A stretch of DNA of 64,000 nt. Source: Chloroflexia bacterium (GTDB lineage: Bacteria; Chloroflexota; Chloroflexia; DTKN01). The notes under the pieces were generated by a model. The model did no database searches. It was given only the letters and a program-made list of their open reading frames with translations, and was not told where the DNA came from. The stretch spans positions 1 to 64,000 of the forward strand of contig JAFGKG010000101.1 in the NCBI GenBank assembly GCA_016928715.1, given 5' to 3'. A program made the translations under genes and the position numbers. Shown here in pieces: positions 27,376 through 35,655 of the stretch; within the stretch, counting starts at the first letter, position 1; each line of letters begins with the position of its first letter.

Positions 27376-28328
27376 ACTGGCCCCAGCTCTGGCAGGACTG
27401 GCAGGATAGATTGCAACAGCGCCGCTGGCGCATCGCGCTGAGCCTGCTGCTGTTGGGGCCGGCGCTGCTGCTCATCGCCTGGCGTACCTACCAGAACTGG
27501 GAGGTGCTGCAGCAGCACGATTGGACGCTGCGTCCAGCCTGCTGGGCAGCCGCCTTTCTGGGCCACGCCCTCTCGCTGTTTTGCCTCATGGGCGGGTGGC
27601 AGCTTATGCTGACCCAGTTGGGCCAGCGGCGTCCATTCCTGCTCAATGCGCGCATCTACTGCCTTTCGAACCTGGCCAAGCGCATTCCCGGTGGGATCTG
27701 GTACATCGCCGGCCGGGTCCACCTCTACCGCGAGCAGGATGTGAACGCGGCGGTCTCGTTGAGCGCCAGCGCTCTGGAGCTTGTCCTATTGGCCGGCTCG
27801 GGCATGGTCACCTTTTTCCTGAGCCTGCCTTTCTCCCAGAGTAGTTGGTCGGCCTACCTGGGCCTGGCCCTGGCCGTGTTGTTAGGGGCTTTGTTCCTGC
27901 TGCAGCCGCCCGTCTTTAATCGACTGCTGCGCTTCCTGCTGCACCGCCTGGGCAGCCAGGATCAACTCGAGATCAGCTATCGCAGCCTGGGGCCCATGTT
28001 CCTGCTCTACCTGGGCTGCTGGATTACGGCCGGGGCCGGCCTGTACCTGGCCATTCTCTCTCTGTACGAGCTGCCCTGGAGCGTGCTGCCCGATATTATT
28101 GGCCTATGGGCACTTTCGGGCACCCTGAGCATGCTGGCCGCCACCTTTTTCCTGCTGGGCACGGGCGTGCGCGAGATTGCCCTGAGCTTTTTGTTGGTGG
28201 CCCACATGCCCCAGCCCCTCGCCGTGGTGGCGGCCGTGCTGTTCTGGTTTGTGGTCACGATAGGTGAGGTCTTTTGGGGACTCTTTTTTCTGCTCGGTCG
28301 GCGGCGTGGGCCGGGGGAGATGACATGA
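27372..28328 (+). CDS. LPG-synthase-type integral membrane protein (flippase-like)
   Basis: 318-aa polytopic protein with about eight transmembrane helices, matching the lysylphosphatidylglycerol synthase transmembrane (UPF0104) pattern: RIYCLSNLAKRIPGGIWYIAGRVHLY near 95-120 is the family hallmark. It lacks the soluble aminoacyl transferase domain, so it is not MprF itself; such stand-alone forms are thought to move lipids or lipid-linked sugars. ATGA overlaps on both sides place it inside the glycosyltransferase operon, which supports a role in handling the product. Confidence 0.83.
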   Translation: MNWPQLWQDWQDRLQQRRWRIALSLLLLGPALLLIAWRTYQNWEVLQQHDWTLRPACWAAAFLGHALSLFCLMGGWQLMLTQLGQRRPFLLNARIYCLSNLAKRIPGGIWYIAGRVHLYREQDVNAAVSLSASALELVLLAGSGMVTFFLSLPFSQSSWSAYLGLALAVLLGALFLLQPPVFNRLLRFLLHRLGSQDQLEISYRSLGPMFLLYLGCWITAGAGLYLAILSLYELPWSVLPDIIGLWALSGTLSMLAATFFLLGTGVREIALSFLLVAHMPQPLAVVAAVLFWFVVTIGEVFWGLFFLLGRRRGPGEMT

Positions 28329-29191
28329 CCTATATCGTCGTACTCAGTTGGAATTTCAAGGACTATACGCTGGGCTGCCTGGAATCGGTCCTGCAGATGC
28401 GGGGTCCCACGGCCCAGGTGCTGTTGGTGGACAACGCTTCCACAGATGGCACGGTGCCGGCGGTACGGCAGGCCTTTCCCCAGGTCGAGATCCAGGTCAA
28501 CCCGGAGGATCTGGGCTTTGCCCGGGGCATGAACCGGGGCATTAAAGTGGCCCTGGAGCGGGGGGCCGAACACGTTATGCTGGTCAGCAACGACACGATC
28601 CTGGCCGAGGACACGCTGGAGATTATGCTGCAGGCGATGGAATCCGATCCCCAGGTGGGTATGGTCTCGCCCTTGATCTATTATCCCGATCGGGAACGCA
28701 TCTGGTACGCTGGCGCCTATCGGCGGCGCTTTTTCCCTGGCCTGGTCATGCCCGGCTATGGCCAGCCTGACCAGCCCCGCTACCATGTCCGGCGGGAGGT
28801 GGATTATGCGACCGGCTGCGTGCTGCTGCTGCGGGCAGACATGCTGCGGCAAATCGGGGCCTTTGACCCCACCTTTTTCATGTACTATGAGGACCTGGAC
28901 CTCTGCGAGCGGGCCCGGGCCGCCGGTTGGCGCATCCTGTTAGCCTCGGACGCCGAGATCGTACACCTGGGCTCGGCCAGCTATGGCGAGTACTCGACGA
29001 CCAAGTGGACCTACATGGCCCGTTATACCCCCACCTTTTACCGGCGCTACTACCGTTGGCCACGCCTCTCGGCCACGATCTATGCGGCCTGGGTCCTGCT
29101 GCGGGAGAGCCTGCGCGGCAACTACAAGATCGTCCGGCCCTTCCTGCGCGGCTTTTGGCGGGGCTGGAAAGAGGCTTTCCGCTCCCCCTAG
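28325..29191 (+). CDS. Glycosyltransferase family 2 (rhamnosyltransferase-like)
   Basis: 288-aa GT-A enzyme. ATG 28325 overlaps the previous stop (ATGA); the track start at 28274 is internal to the previous gene. VVLSWNFKDYTLGCLESVL and LLVDNASTDGT are at the N-terminus, the metal-binding region LVSNDT near 95, and the acceptor-side motif FDPTFFMYYEDLDLCERARAAGW near 180-202. This pattern is typical of rhamnosyl- or related sugar transferases for surface polysaccharides. It is the last gene of the operon. Confidence 0.9.
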   Translation: MTYIVVLSWNFKDYTLGCLESVLQMRGPTAQVLLVDNASTDGTVPAVRQAFPQVEIQVNPEDLGFARGMNRGIKVALERGAEHVMLVSNDTILAEDTLEIMLQAMESDPQVGMVSPLIYYPDRERIWYAGAYRRRFFPGLVMPGYGQPDQPRYHVRREVDYATGCVLLLRADMLRQIGAFDPTFFMYYEDLDLCERARAAGWRILLASDAEIVHLGSASYGEYSTTKWTYMARYTPTFYRRYYRWPRLSATIYAAWVLLRESLRGNYKIVRPFLRGFWRGWKEAFRSP

Positions 29192-29211
29192 CCTTTGGAA
29201 AATCTAGGGGG
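29184..29211. terminator. Convergent hairpin shared by two gene ends
   Basis: CCCCCTAG (29184-29191) and CTAGGGGG (29204-29211) pair across a 12-nt loop. Each arm contains the stop codon of one of the two convergent genes. It could end transcription from both sides, although the T runs are poor. Confidence 0.5.
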
Positions 29212-30550
29212 CGATCAGGATCGGCCCCGGCACGGCGTAATAGACGGCCTGGTACATCTGGTTCAGCGCAGCGGGCTTTTGCCCGTCCCATCCCCCCATG
29301 AGCAAAAAGTGCTCGGTGCCTTCCGCGCTGAGGGCGCCGCCCGGATAGGGACCGGCCGGCGGGGGATCCTCGGTCAGGATATTGCGCCAGAGTTGGGTGC
29401 GGACGTTATACTGCCATAGTTGGGGGGGCGCGTCGGCGCTCTCCTGGGCCAGAATAAAGACAAAATCGCCCAACGAGGTTACCTGTACCCACCCCAGGGA
29501 AATGCCCGGCAATGGTTTGGGGGCCGAGAGGCCAAAGGCCGGAGTGTACTCCAGGATCACGTCAATGGGGCCATCCTGGTTGACCCCACCCACCACAAAG
29601 ATGCGGTTGCTGGCCACGACTACGCCAGGATAGCCCCAGGGGAAGGGCAGCTCCCCGACTTGGGTCCAGGCGTCGCTTTGGGCGTCGTAGCGTAGGATCT
29701 CGTCCCGGTAGGATGTCCCGTCCCAACCCCCAAATAAAAATAGTTCGCCCTCAAAGGCGGCCAGGCCATAGTTGCTCAGCGATCGCGGCAGGGGATGGGC
29801 CTCTGACCAGCGGTTGCGTTCTATGTCATAGACCTCGTGGCTTTTAATGGGCCGGTCCTGGGCATCCCGTCCTCCCGGCACATAGATTTTGCCCCCCAGC
29901 ACGGCGCCGTGCATCTCGGACACGGCGGTCGGCTTGGCTGCCAGGGGGGTCCAATTGTTGTTGACGGGATCAAAACGCTCCACTGTGTCGAGCACACCGC
30001 TCTCGTCGTCCCCGCCAATCGCATAGAGAAAGTCCTGAAAGGGGACCAAGGCGAAATTGCCGCGTGGGGTGGGCAGGTCAGCCCGCTGGGACCAGCGCAC
30101 CAGCGGGGTGGGTTGCTCCGGCGTGGGGGTGGGTCCGCTCCAGAGCTCGGGCAGCAGGCCGGAAAGGCTGAGGGCCAGCGTAATGAGGAGTATGCTGACG
30201 ACGACCCAGGGAATCCAACGGGGCCAGCGCTGTACGGTCGGTGTGGGGATGAGCTCTGTGGCCGCCGCCGCCGATTCCGGATTCTCCGTCTCGGCGGGGG
30301 TTTCCTCCTCCCCGGCTTTTTGCTCTTCTTCCTCTGCTTCCACGGCGACCCACCCCTCCCGGATTGCCTCGAGGGAGGCCTCGGTGCGGGAATTCACGTC
30401 CAGTTTGGCAAAGATATTCCGCAGATGGGCCTTGACGGTATTGACGCTGATAAAGAGCTCTTGAGCGATCTGCTGATTGGTCGCACCGGTGGCGACCAGG
30501 CGCAGGACCTCTATCTCGCGATCGCTGAGAGCTTCACCGTATTCTGGCAT
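29204..30550 (-). CDS. LuxR-type HTH, single TM, extracytoplasmic kelch protein
   Basis: 448 aa. A LuxR/GerE helix-turn-helix is at the very N-terminus (residues 7-62: LSDREIEVLRLVATGATNQQIAQELFISVNTVKAHLRNIF), then an acidic linker about 70-100, one TM helix 112-132, and a kelch beta-propeller about 150-445 with repeats such as LYAIGGDDES, IYVPGGRD, LFLFGGWDGTS and IFVVGGVN. The arrangement predicts a membrane-tethered DNA-binding protein whose outside propeller senses a ligand, comparable in layout to ToxR/CadC but with different domains. ATG follows GAAGGAAATGAACGA. It is monocistronic between the glycosyltransferase operon and murI. Confidence 0.88.
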   Translation of the reverse strand: MPEYGEALSDREIEVLRLVATGATNQQIAQELFISVNTVKAHLRNIFAKLDVNSRTEASLEAIREGWVAVEAEEEEQKAGEEETPAETENPESAAAATELIPTPTVQRWPRWIPWVVVSILLITLALSLSGLLPELWSGPTPTPEQPTPLVRWSQRADLPTPRGNFALVPFQDFLYAIGGDDESGVLDTVERFDPVNNNWTPLAAKPTAVSEMHGAVLGGKIYVPGGRDAQDRPIKSHEVYDIERNRWSEAHPLPRSLSNYGLAAFEGELFLFGGWDGTSYRDEILRYDAQSDAWTQVGELPFPWGYPGVVVASNRIFVVGGVNQDGPIDVILEYTPAFGLSAPKPLPGISLGWVQVTSLGDFVFILAQESADAPPQLWQYNVRTQLWRNILTEDPPPAGPYPGGALSAEGTEHFLLMGGWDGQKPAALNQMYQAVYYAVPGPILIAP

Positions 30551-30655
30551 TCGTTCATTTCCTTCGTTTTCTCGATGGACAACCGTTGGCGGGGTCTGGT
30601 GGACCCATTTGCCTTTCCGGCGGGGCCGTGGCCGGAACAGCCCGCTCGGGTGTGA

Positions 30656-31453
30656 TCAATCGGGCTGGCGCCTCAGCGAGACCGGCTGGCCCCAAAGCCG
30701 GCCATAGATGGCTTCAAGCAGTGGGGCCTCCCCGCTGGTGTAAAAGAGCTCCTGCCCCGGCTGCCGGCCGGTGTTACCCAGTCCGCTTTTCTCCAGGACC
30801 CGGCGAGTCTGTCGGGCCACGGGCAAGCCGGTGTCGATCACGGTGACCTGCGGGCCCATGACCTGCTCGATCAGTGGCCGCAGGAAGGCATAATGCGTCG
30901 AGCCAAGGACCAGGGTGTCAATGCCGGCCTCGATCAGCGGGGACAGCAGTTCCCGCAGCCAAATCGCGGTCTCGGCGGCTTGCACCTGGCCGGCCTCGAC
31001 TCGTTCGACCAGCCCATAGCCGGGCTGGGAAAAGACCCGTACATTTTGGGCATATTGCTGCAACAGTTTCTCAAAGCGATCCCCGTGCAAGGTCACCGTT
31101 GTGGCCAGGACACCAATGCGTCCGTTGCGGGTGGCCCTGGCTGCTGGCTTGACGGCTGGCTCCATGCCGACAATGGGCACCTCGGGATAGCCAGCCCGCA
31201 GATCGTCCAGGGCGGCGATCGAGGCGGTGTTGCAGGCCAGCACGAGCATCTTGGCCCCCTGTGCCAACAAAAAGGCGGCGATGGAAAAAACCCGCTGGCG
31301 CACCTGGCTTTCCGGGCGATTCCCATACGGGCAGTAGCCATTGTCGCCGTAATAGAGCAAATCCTCAAAAGGGAGCAACTCGCGTACGTGGCGCATCACG
31401 GATAGCCCGCCCACGCCCGAGTCGAACAAGGCTACAGGACCAACATGGGGCAT
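30656..31453 (-). CDS. murI: Glutamate racemase-like protein with Cys-to-Ser substitution
   Basis: 265-aa member of the glutamate/aspartate racemase family, which makes D-glutamate for peptidoglycan. The N-terminal FDSGVGGLSVMR and first catalytic Cys74 (VLACNTAS) are normal. The second catalytic motif, normally GCTHY, reads LGSTHY, with Ser185 (codon TCG) in place of the second catalytic cysteine. The YYGDNGYCPYG stretch near 34-44 also departs from the usual DTARxPYG. It follows murA by 10 bp, which supports a cell-wall role, but racemisation by the normal two-base mechanism is doubtful. It could be slow, altered in substrate, or not the main racemase. Confidence 0.85.
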   Translation of the reverse strand: MPHVGPVALFDSGVGGLSVMRHVRELLPFEDLLYYGDNGYCPYGNRPESQVRQRVFSIAAFLLAQGAKMLVLACNTASIAALDDLRAGYPEVPIVGMEPAVKPAARATRNGRIGVLATTVTLHGDRFEKLLQQYAQNVRVFSQPGYGLVERVEAGQVQAAETAIWLRELLSPLIEAGIDTLVLGSTHYAFLRPLIEQVMGPQVTVIDTGLPVARQTRRVLEKSGLGNTGRQPGQELFYTSGEAPLLEAIYGRLWGQPVSLRRQPD

Positions 31454-31463
31454 TCAATTGACC

Positions 31464-32771
31464 TCAACAGTTCTCGCGCCGAATACGCGCGCCCAGGCTG
31501 TGTAGCCGTTCCTCCAGGCGCTCGTAGCCACGGTCGATCTGACGGATGTTCCGAATGACGCTGCTGCCCTGGGCACAAAGGGCGGCGATAACCAGGGCCA
31601 TACCCGCTCGGATATCGGGACTCTCCATCTCGGCACCGTGCAAGCGGGTCGGGCCAATGACGACGGCACGGTGGGGGTCGCAGAGGACAATGCGCGCGCC
31701 CATAGAGATCAGCTTGTCCACGAAAAAGAGCCGGCTCTCGTACATTTTCTCGTGGATCAGGATCGTCCCCCGAGCCTGAGTGGCCAGTACGACGGCGATG
31801 CTCACCAGGTCGGCGGGAAAGGCGGGCCAGGAGCCATCGTCGATCTTGGAGATAAAGCCCCCAAAGTCGTCCACGACCTGCAAGCTCTGTTGCGCCGGCA
31901 CATAGATGTCCTGGCCGTGCACCTCCCAGGTCACGCCCAAGCGGCCAAAGGCGATTCGCGTCATGCGCTGATGTTCGGGAGCGGCCTCACGAATGAATAG
32001 TTCGCTGCCTGTTGCCGCGGCCAGCCCGATCAAGCTGCCCACCTCAATGTTATCGGGTCCAATGGTATATTCCCCACCGTGCAATTGCTCGACGCCGTCG
32101 ATCAACAGCCGGTTGCTGCCCATGCCGTCGATCTGCGCGCCCAGCTCACGCAGGAAGCCGCACAGATCCTGGACGTGGGGCTCCGAGGCCGCGTTCTGCA
32201 GCACCGTCCGGCCCGGACTGGTGACGGCCGCCATGATGGCATTTTCGGTGGCAGTGACGCTGGCTTCGTCCAGGAAAATGTCCTTGCCTCGCAGTCCCTG
32301 GGGGGCGATCAGGTTGTAGTGCTGGTGGTCGGCCTCGACGACGGCGCCCAAGGCCCGTAGGGCCAAGAGGTGGGTATCGACCCGTCGACGTCCGATGACG
32401 TCACCGCCGGGCGGCGGCAGCTCGACCCGGCCAAAGCGGGCCAGCAGGGGGCCGGCCAGGAGGATGGAGGCGCGAATTTCCCGACAGAGGTCTGCGTCCA
32501 GGGCTGTTTTGCGGGCCTGGCAGGCGTCAAGTGCCCAACTGTGCGGACCGAGTTGTTCTATCTCGACGCCCAGGTCGGTCAGCAGGGCCAGCATCGTCCC
32601 CACATCTCGAATCTGGGGGATGTTGTGCAGCACGACCCGCTCTTTGCTCAGCAGCACCGCCGCCAGGATGGGAAGCGCGGCATTCTTGTTGCCGGCCGGC
32701 CGTATTTCGCCGGTCAGGGTATGCCCCCCCTCGATCACAAAGCGTTCGCTGTATCGTTGCTCTTGTTCCAT
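31464..32771 (-). CDS. murA: UDP-GlcNAc 1-carboxyvinyltransferase, Cys-to-Asp type
   Basis: 435-aa enzyme for the first committed step of peptidoglycan synthesis (enolpyruvyl transfer from PEP to UDP-GlcNAc). Lys29-Asn30 lie in RPAGNKNAALP. The active-site loop reads PPGGDVIGRRRVDTHL: Asp124 stands where most bacteria have the fosfomycin-sensitive Cys. The same Cys-to-Asp change is known in Mycobacterium and Chlamydia MurA, which remain active and resist fosfomycin. RAGMALVIAALCA is intact at the C-terminal side. ATG follows AGGAAGG. It is first gene of the murA-murI transcript. Confidence 0.93.
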   Translation of the reverse strand: MEQEQRYSERFVIEGGHTLTGEIRPAGNKNAALPILAAVLLSKERVVLHNIPQIRDVGTMLALLTDLGVEIEQLGPHSWALDACQARKTALDADLCREIRASILLAGPLLARFGRVELPPPGGDVIGRRRVDTHLLALRALGAVVEADHQHYNLIAPQGLRGKDIFLDEASVTATENAIMAAVTSPGRTVLQNAASEPHVQDLCGFLRELGAQIDGMGSNRLLIDGVEQLHGGEYTIGPDNIEVGSLIGLAAATGSELFIREAAPEHQRMTRIAFGRLGVTWEVHGQDIYVPAQQSLQVVDDFGGFISKIDDGSWPAFPADLVSIAVVLATQARGTILIHEKMYESRLFFVDKLISMGARIVLCDPHRAVVIGPTRLHGAEMESPDIRAGMALVIAALCAQGSSVIRNIRQIDRGYERLEERLHSLGARIRRENC

Positions 32772-32935
32772 CTATAACCTTCCTGCAAGTTCCCCACCTG
32801 GGGGCGACACGGTCAACGCTTCTATCCCTATCCTAGTCCTGGTGGGGAATTCAAGTTGGGCGGGAGGCATACGCCAGGCCCACAATGAATCAATGCTCAA
32901 GCAACACTTCAAGGCCCCTTGGCTAGGCTGTCCGC

Positions 32936-32964
32936 ATTGTACTACATCCAGTCGCTATGCGCAA
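32936..32964 (-). promoter_or_regulatory. Promoter of murA-murI
   Basis: Minus strand TTGCGC (32959-32964), 17 bp, TACAAT (32936-32941). It implies a leader of about 160 nt before the murA ATG; apart from that the 32772-32935 stretch holds nothing I recognise. Confidence 0.55.
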
Positions 32965-32979
32965 CCCACCGGCAGTGGG

Positions 32980-33026
32980 AAAACAAAAACGGCGGTTGGT
33001 AGGCAGCGAGCCCTACCAACCGCCGT
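32980..33026 (-). terminator. Rho-independent terminator of the Crp/Fnr gene
   Basis: Minus strand: ACGGCGGTTGGTAGG pairs with CCTACCAACCGCCGT (15-bp perfect stem at 32989-33003/33012-33026), followed by TTTTTGTTTT. It starts 18 bp after the regulator stop codon. Confidence 0.9.
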
Positions 33027-33043
33027 GCAAATTAGGGGATCTG

Positions 33044-33715
33044 TCAGCGTAGTGCCATCTCTTGCAGCCGATTTACGTCCAATAGCACGATAGAGCGGCG
33101 ATCAAACTGTAGCAGGTTGTCGTCTCTAAAGCGGTTGAAAATCTTGGTGACCGTTTCCCGGTGGGTATTGATCATCTCGGCTAACTGCTGATGGGTGTAG
33201 CGGTGGGGGAGCCGGGTCGGGCCGTAGCTCCGGTGCAGGTTAGGGGCGGCCAGGTCCAAAAGCAGGGCGGCCAATCGCTGGGGGACGGATTTAAAGGCCA
33301 GATCGCCCAGGCGACGCTCCGTGCTCTGCACGCGCTGGCTCAGGTTCTCCAGCAGCAATAGGGCCAGCGAGGGGTCCTTTTCTAAAATGACCGCCAGATG
33401 GCGACGGGGAATGGCGTGGACGCGCACCTTTGTGAGGGCCTGGGCGTGGTTCTGGTGACGCCCTCCCGGAAACAGGGCCTTGACCCCGAAAAAGTCCCCC
33501 GGCTCGACGATGCTCAGGGTCAGATTGCGGCCGTGTGAGGAATGCTTAAAGAGCCGCACCCGTCCTTTTGCCAACAGGTAGAGTTCTCCGGCCCGATCAC
33601 CGGCCAGGTATAAAAAGTCCTTGTTCTCAAAAGTCCGCTCCCGGGCAGCCTGCTTTAGGGGCGCCCAGGGATCTCTCCGCGTCATACTCAGGGGGGGGTG
33701 GGAACCGCTTCTCAT
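33044..33715 (-). CDS. Crp/Fnr family transcription regulator
   Basis: 223 aa from ATG 33715, chosen because AGGAGAGACC lies just upstream; the track start is eight codons earlier. Cyclic-nucleotide-binding-like barrel about 25-125 (FLYLAGDRAGELYLLAKGRVRLFK, VEPGDFFGVKALF), dimer helix about 125-150, winged helix about 155-220 with the recognition helix YTHQQLAEMINTHRETVTKIFNRF. There is no N-terminal cysteine cluster, so it is not an Fnr-type oxygen sensor. The cAMP-contact residues are not clearly present, so the ligand is unknown. A TGTTATAGT extended -10 is visible on its upstream side. Confidence 0.9.
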   Translation of the reverse strand: MRSGSHPPLSMTRRDPWAPLKQAARERTFENKDFLYLAGDRAGELYLLAKGRVRLFKHSSHGRNLTLSIVEPGDFFGVKALFPGGRHQNHAQALTKVRVHAIPRRHLAVILEKDPSLALLLLENLSQRVQSTERRLGDLAFKSVPQRLAALLLDLAAPNLHRSYGPTRLPHRYTHQQLAEMINTHRETVTKIFNRFRDDNLLQFDRRSIVLLDVNRLQEMALR

Positions 33716-33848
33716 GGTCTCTCTCCTGGTTATACTCAACCGAGTTCCTCTGTGTCCTCCCGTCTACTATAACATGCCAAGACCCGCTCCTGTGTTAGCA
33801 TTCTGTGGCGGTTCTGTGGCAGTTGTGTGAGTAACGGGCGATACGATA

Positions 33849-33877
33849 TTGACGAGTACGCCCCCTTTTGCTAGAAT
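33849..33877 (+). promoter_or_regulatory. Promoter of the terpene-cyclase-fold gene
   Basis: TTGACG 33849-33854, 17-bp spacer, TAGAAT 33872-33877, about 40 bp before ATG 33920. It is divergent from the Crp/Fnr gene. Confidence 0.55.
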
Positions 33878-33919
33878 AGGGGTGTTGCTTGGCCGGATCG
33901 TCTTTTGAGGTGGGTGCCC

Positions 33920-34855
33920 ATGTCCGCAATGCTACGCTATGATCCCGTTCCTTTTGTCCTGAACCGGGGCCCGGCCCGGGTTGTGTTGTCGCTCCTGGGC
34001 GAGGCCGGCCTGCTCTTCACCGCGCTGGCTCGTGAATATCTCTTGGTCCTGCTCAGCCAGCAGCGCCCGGATGGCGGATTTCCCAGCGCTCTGGATGCGG
34101 ACCACTCGGGCGTCCTGGAAACGGAACGGTCCATCCACCTACTCTTGCAGGCCGGCCTGGGCCCCAGTACCCTCAATGTCTCCGCTGCCTTGGGCTGGAT
34201 CCTGGGGCTGCAGCACGCTGATGGGGGCTGGAGCGAGAACCCGGCTCTCTATATCCCTCCCCACATCACACACCTGGATGCCACGGTGGGGGTGACCTGG
34301 CTGACCGCCGAGGTGCTCTGTTCCCTGCAGGAGGCCGGTTACGATAGCGAGGACGCCTACTGGCGCGGCTTGGATTGGCTCTATGGCCGGCACTGCAGCC
34401 GTTGGGGCTGGCCGCTCCTGGATGGGCAGGACGAACCGGACCCCGATAGCTCGACGCAGATTACCTTCCTGCTGCGCAATATCTATGGCGAAGAGGACGA
34501 GGCCGTGCGCGGGGGCCTGCAGTACTATGAGCGCTGCCTCAGCCAGGCCGCCCAGGATGCCCAGCAGCGTTATTATGAGGTCCGGGGGGAACGTCGTGGT
34601 CTGGACGTCTATCACCTGGCGGACACCGTGTTCGATGCCAGGGCCGCGGCGGCCGGTTATGATTTATCGGACGATCGCCTTGCCAGCATCGTTGATGCTC
34701 TGATCGATATTCAGCGCAGGGATGGCGGCTGGAGGCCCTATTGGATGGAGGAAAGCGACCCGTTCTACACGGTCTATACTCTGCGTGCGCTGGTTTGGGT
34801 AGGGGCCTTGGAGCGCGAGTCGCTGGCCGATATGGTGCGGCGGTATACCCGTTGA
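33920..34855 (+). CDS. Prenyltransferase/squalene-oxidase-repeat protein
   Basis: 311 aa from ATG 33920 (GAGGTG upstream). It contains alpha-toroid repeats like those of terpene cyclases and prenyltransferases: QRPDGGFPSALD near 45, LQHADGGWSEN near 97 and IQRRDGGWRPYW near 275, spaced by helix pairs. The DxDD or DCTAE-type catalytic signatures of squalene cyclases are not seen and the protein is half their length. It is therefore probably a single-domain relative of unknown activity. The wecG-like gene follows 13 bp later. Confidence 0.75.
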   Translation: MSAMLRYDPVPFVLNRGPARVVLSLLGEAGLLFTALAREYLLVLLSQQRPDGGFPSALDADHSGVLETERSIHLLLQAGLGPSTLNVSAALGWILGLQHADGGWSENPALYIPPHITHLDATVGVTWLTAEVLCSLQEAGYDSEDAYWRGLDWLYGRHCSRWGWPLLDGQDEPDPDSSTQITFLLRNIYGEEDEAVRGGLQYYERCLSQAAQDAQQRYYEVRGERRGLDVYHLADTVFDARAAAAGYDLSDDRLASIVDALIDIQRRDGGWRPYWMEESDPFYTVYTLRALVWVGALERESLADMVRRYTR

Positions 34856-34868
34856 ACCAGCATAGGAC

Positions 34869-35645
34869 GTGACCGTGCCAGGTGGGACCAAAGCAGTGGC
34901 CGAACGCATCGACATCCTGGGGGTGGGGGTCCACGCGCTCAACCTGGAACAGGTGCTGGCGCGCTTGGACTATTTTGTCCAGGTGGAGGGAGCACACCAG
35001 GTGGTCACGATCAACCCGGAATTTGTCATGCGGGCCCGGCGCGAGCGCGATTTCCGGGAAACGATCCAGCAGGCCGACCTGGCCACCGCAGACGGCGTCG
35101 GTATCACCCTGGCAGGCTGGATGCTGGGCACCCCCTTCCCGGGCCGGGTCACCGGGGTCGAGCTGACCTGGCGCCTGGCCGAACTGGCCGCGGCCAAGCG
35201 CTACCGCCTCTACCTGCTGGGCGCCGGTCCAGGGGTGGCCGAACGGGCCGCCCAACGACTGCAGCAACGCTATCCCGATCTGATCGTCGCTGGCACCTAC
35301 GCCGGTTCGCCCGCACCCGAGGACGAGGAGGAAATCGTCGCGCGGGTGCACCGCAGTGGGGCACAGATCCTGCTCGTCGCCTATGGCGCGCCCCAGCAGG
35401 ACCTCTGGCTGCGGCGAAATTTGCCCCGGCTGGGTACGGCCGTGGGCATCGGTGTGGGGGGCACGCTGGACTATATCTCTGGAGTGGTGCCCCGGGCGCC
35501 CTCCTGGATGCGGAACATTGGCCTGGAGTGGCTCTACCGGCTGTGGCACCAACCCCAGCGCTGGCGGCGTATGCTCAATCTGCCACTTTTTGCCGGGCTG
35601 GTGCTCCGGCAGGCCTGGCGCAGCCGCCGTCGCCGCCCCACTTGA
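34869..35645 (+). CDS. WecG/TagA/CpsF family glycosyltransferase
   Basis: 258-aa GT26 enzyme, normally transferring N-acetylmannosaminuronate or N-acetylmannosamine to a lipid-linked acceptor for teichoic acid or polysaccharide synthesis. Signatures: ILGVGVHALNLEQVLARL, VVTINPEFVMRARRERDF, ADLATADGVGITLAGWMLG near 68-87, LGAGPGVAERAA near 118 and the C-terminal LVAYGAPQQDLWLRRNL plus GVGGTLDYISGVVPRAPSWMRNIGLEWLYRL. Start is GTG 34869. Together with the glycosyltransferase operon upstream it points to a secondary cell-wall polymer. Confidence 0.93.
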   Translation: MTVPGGTKAVAERIDILGVGVHALNLEQVLARLDYFVQVEGAHQVVTINPEFVMRARRERDFRETIQQADLATADGVGITLAGWMLGTPFPGRVTGVELTWRLAELAAAKRYRLYLLGAGPGVAERAAQRLQQRYPDLIVAGTYAGSPAPEDEEEIVARVHRSGAQILLVAYGAPQQDLWLRRNLPRLGTAVGIGVGGTLDYISGVVPRAPSWMRNIGLEWLYRLWHQPQRWRRMLNLPLFAGLVLRQAWRSRRRRPT

Positions 35646-35655
35646 GGCCGGTCCC

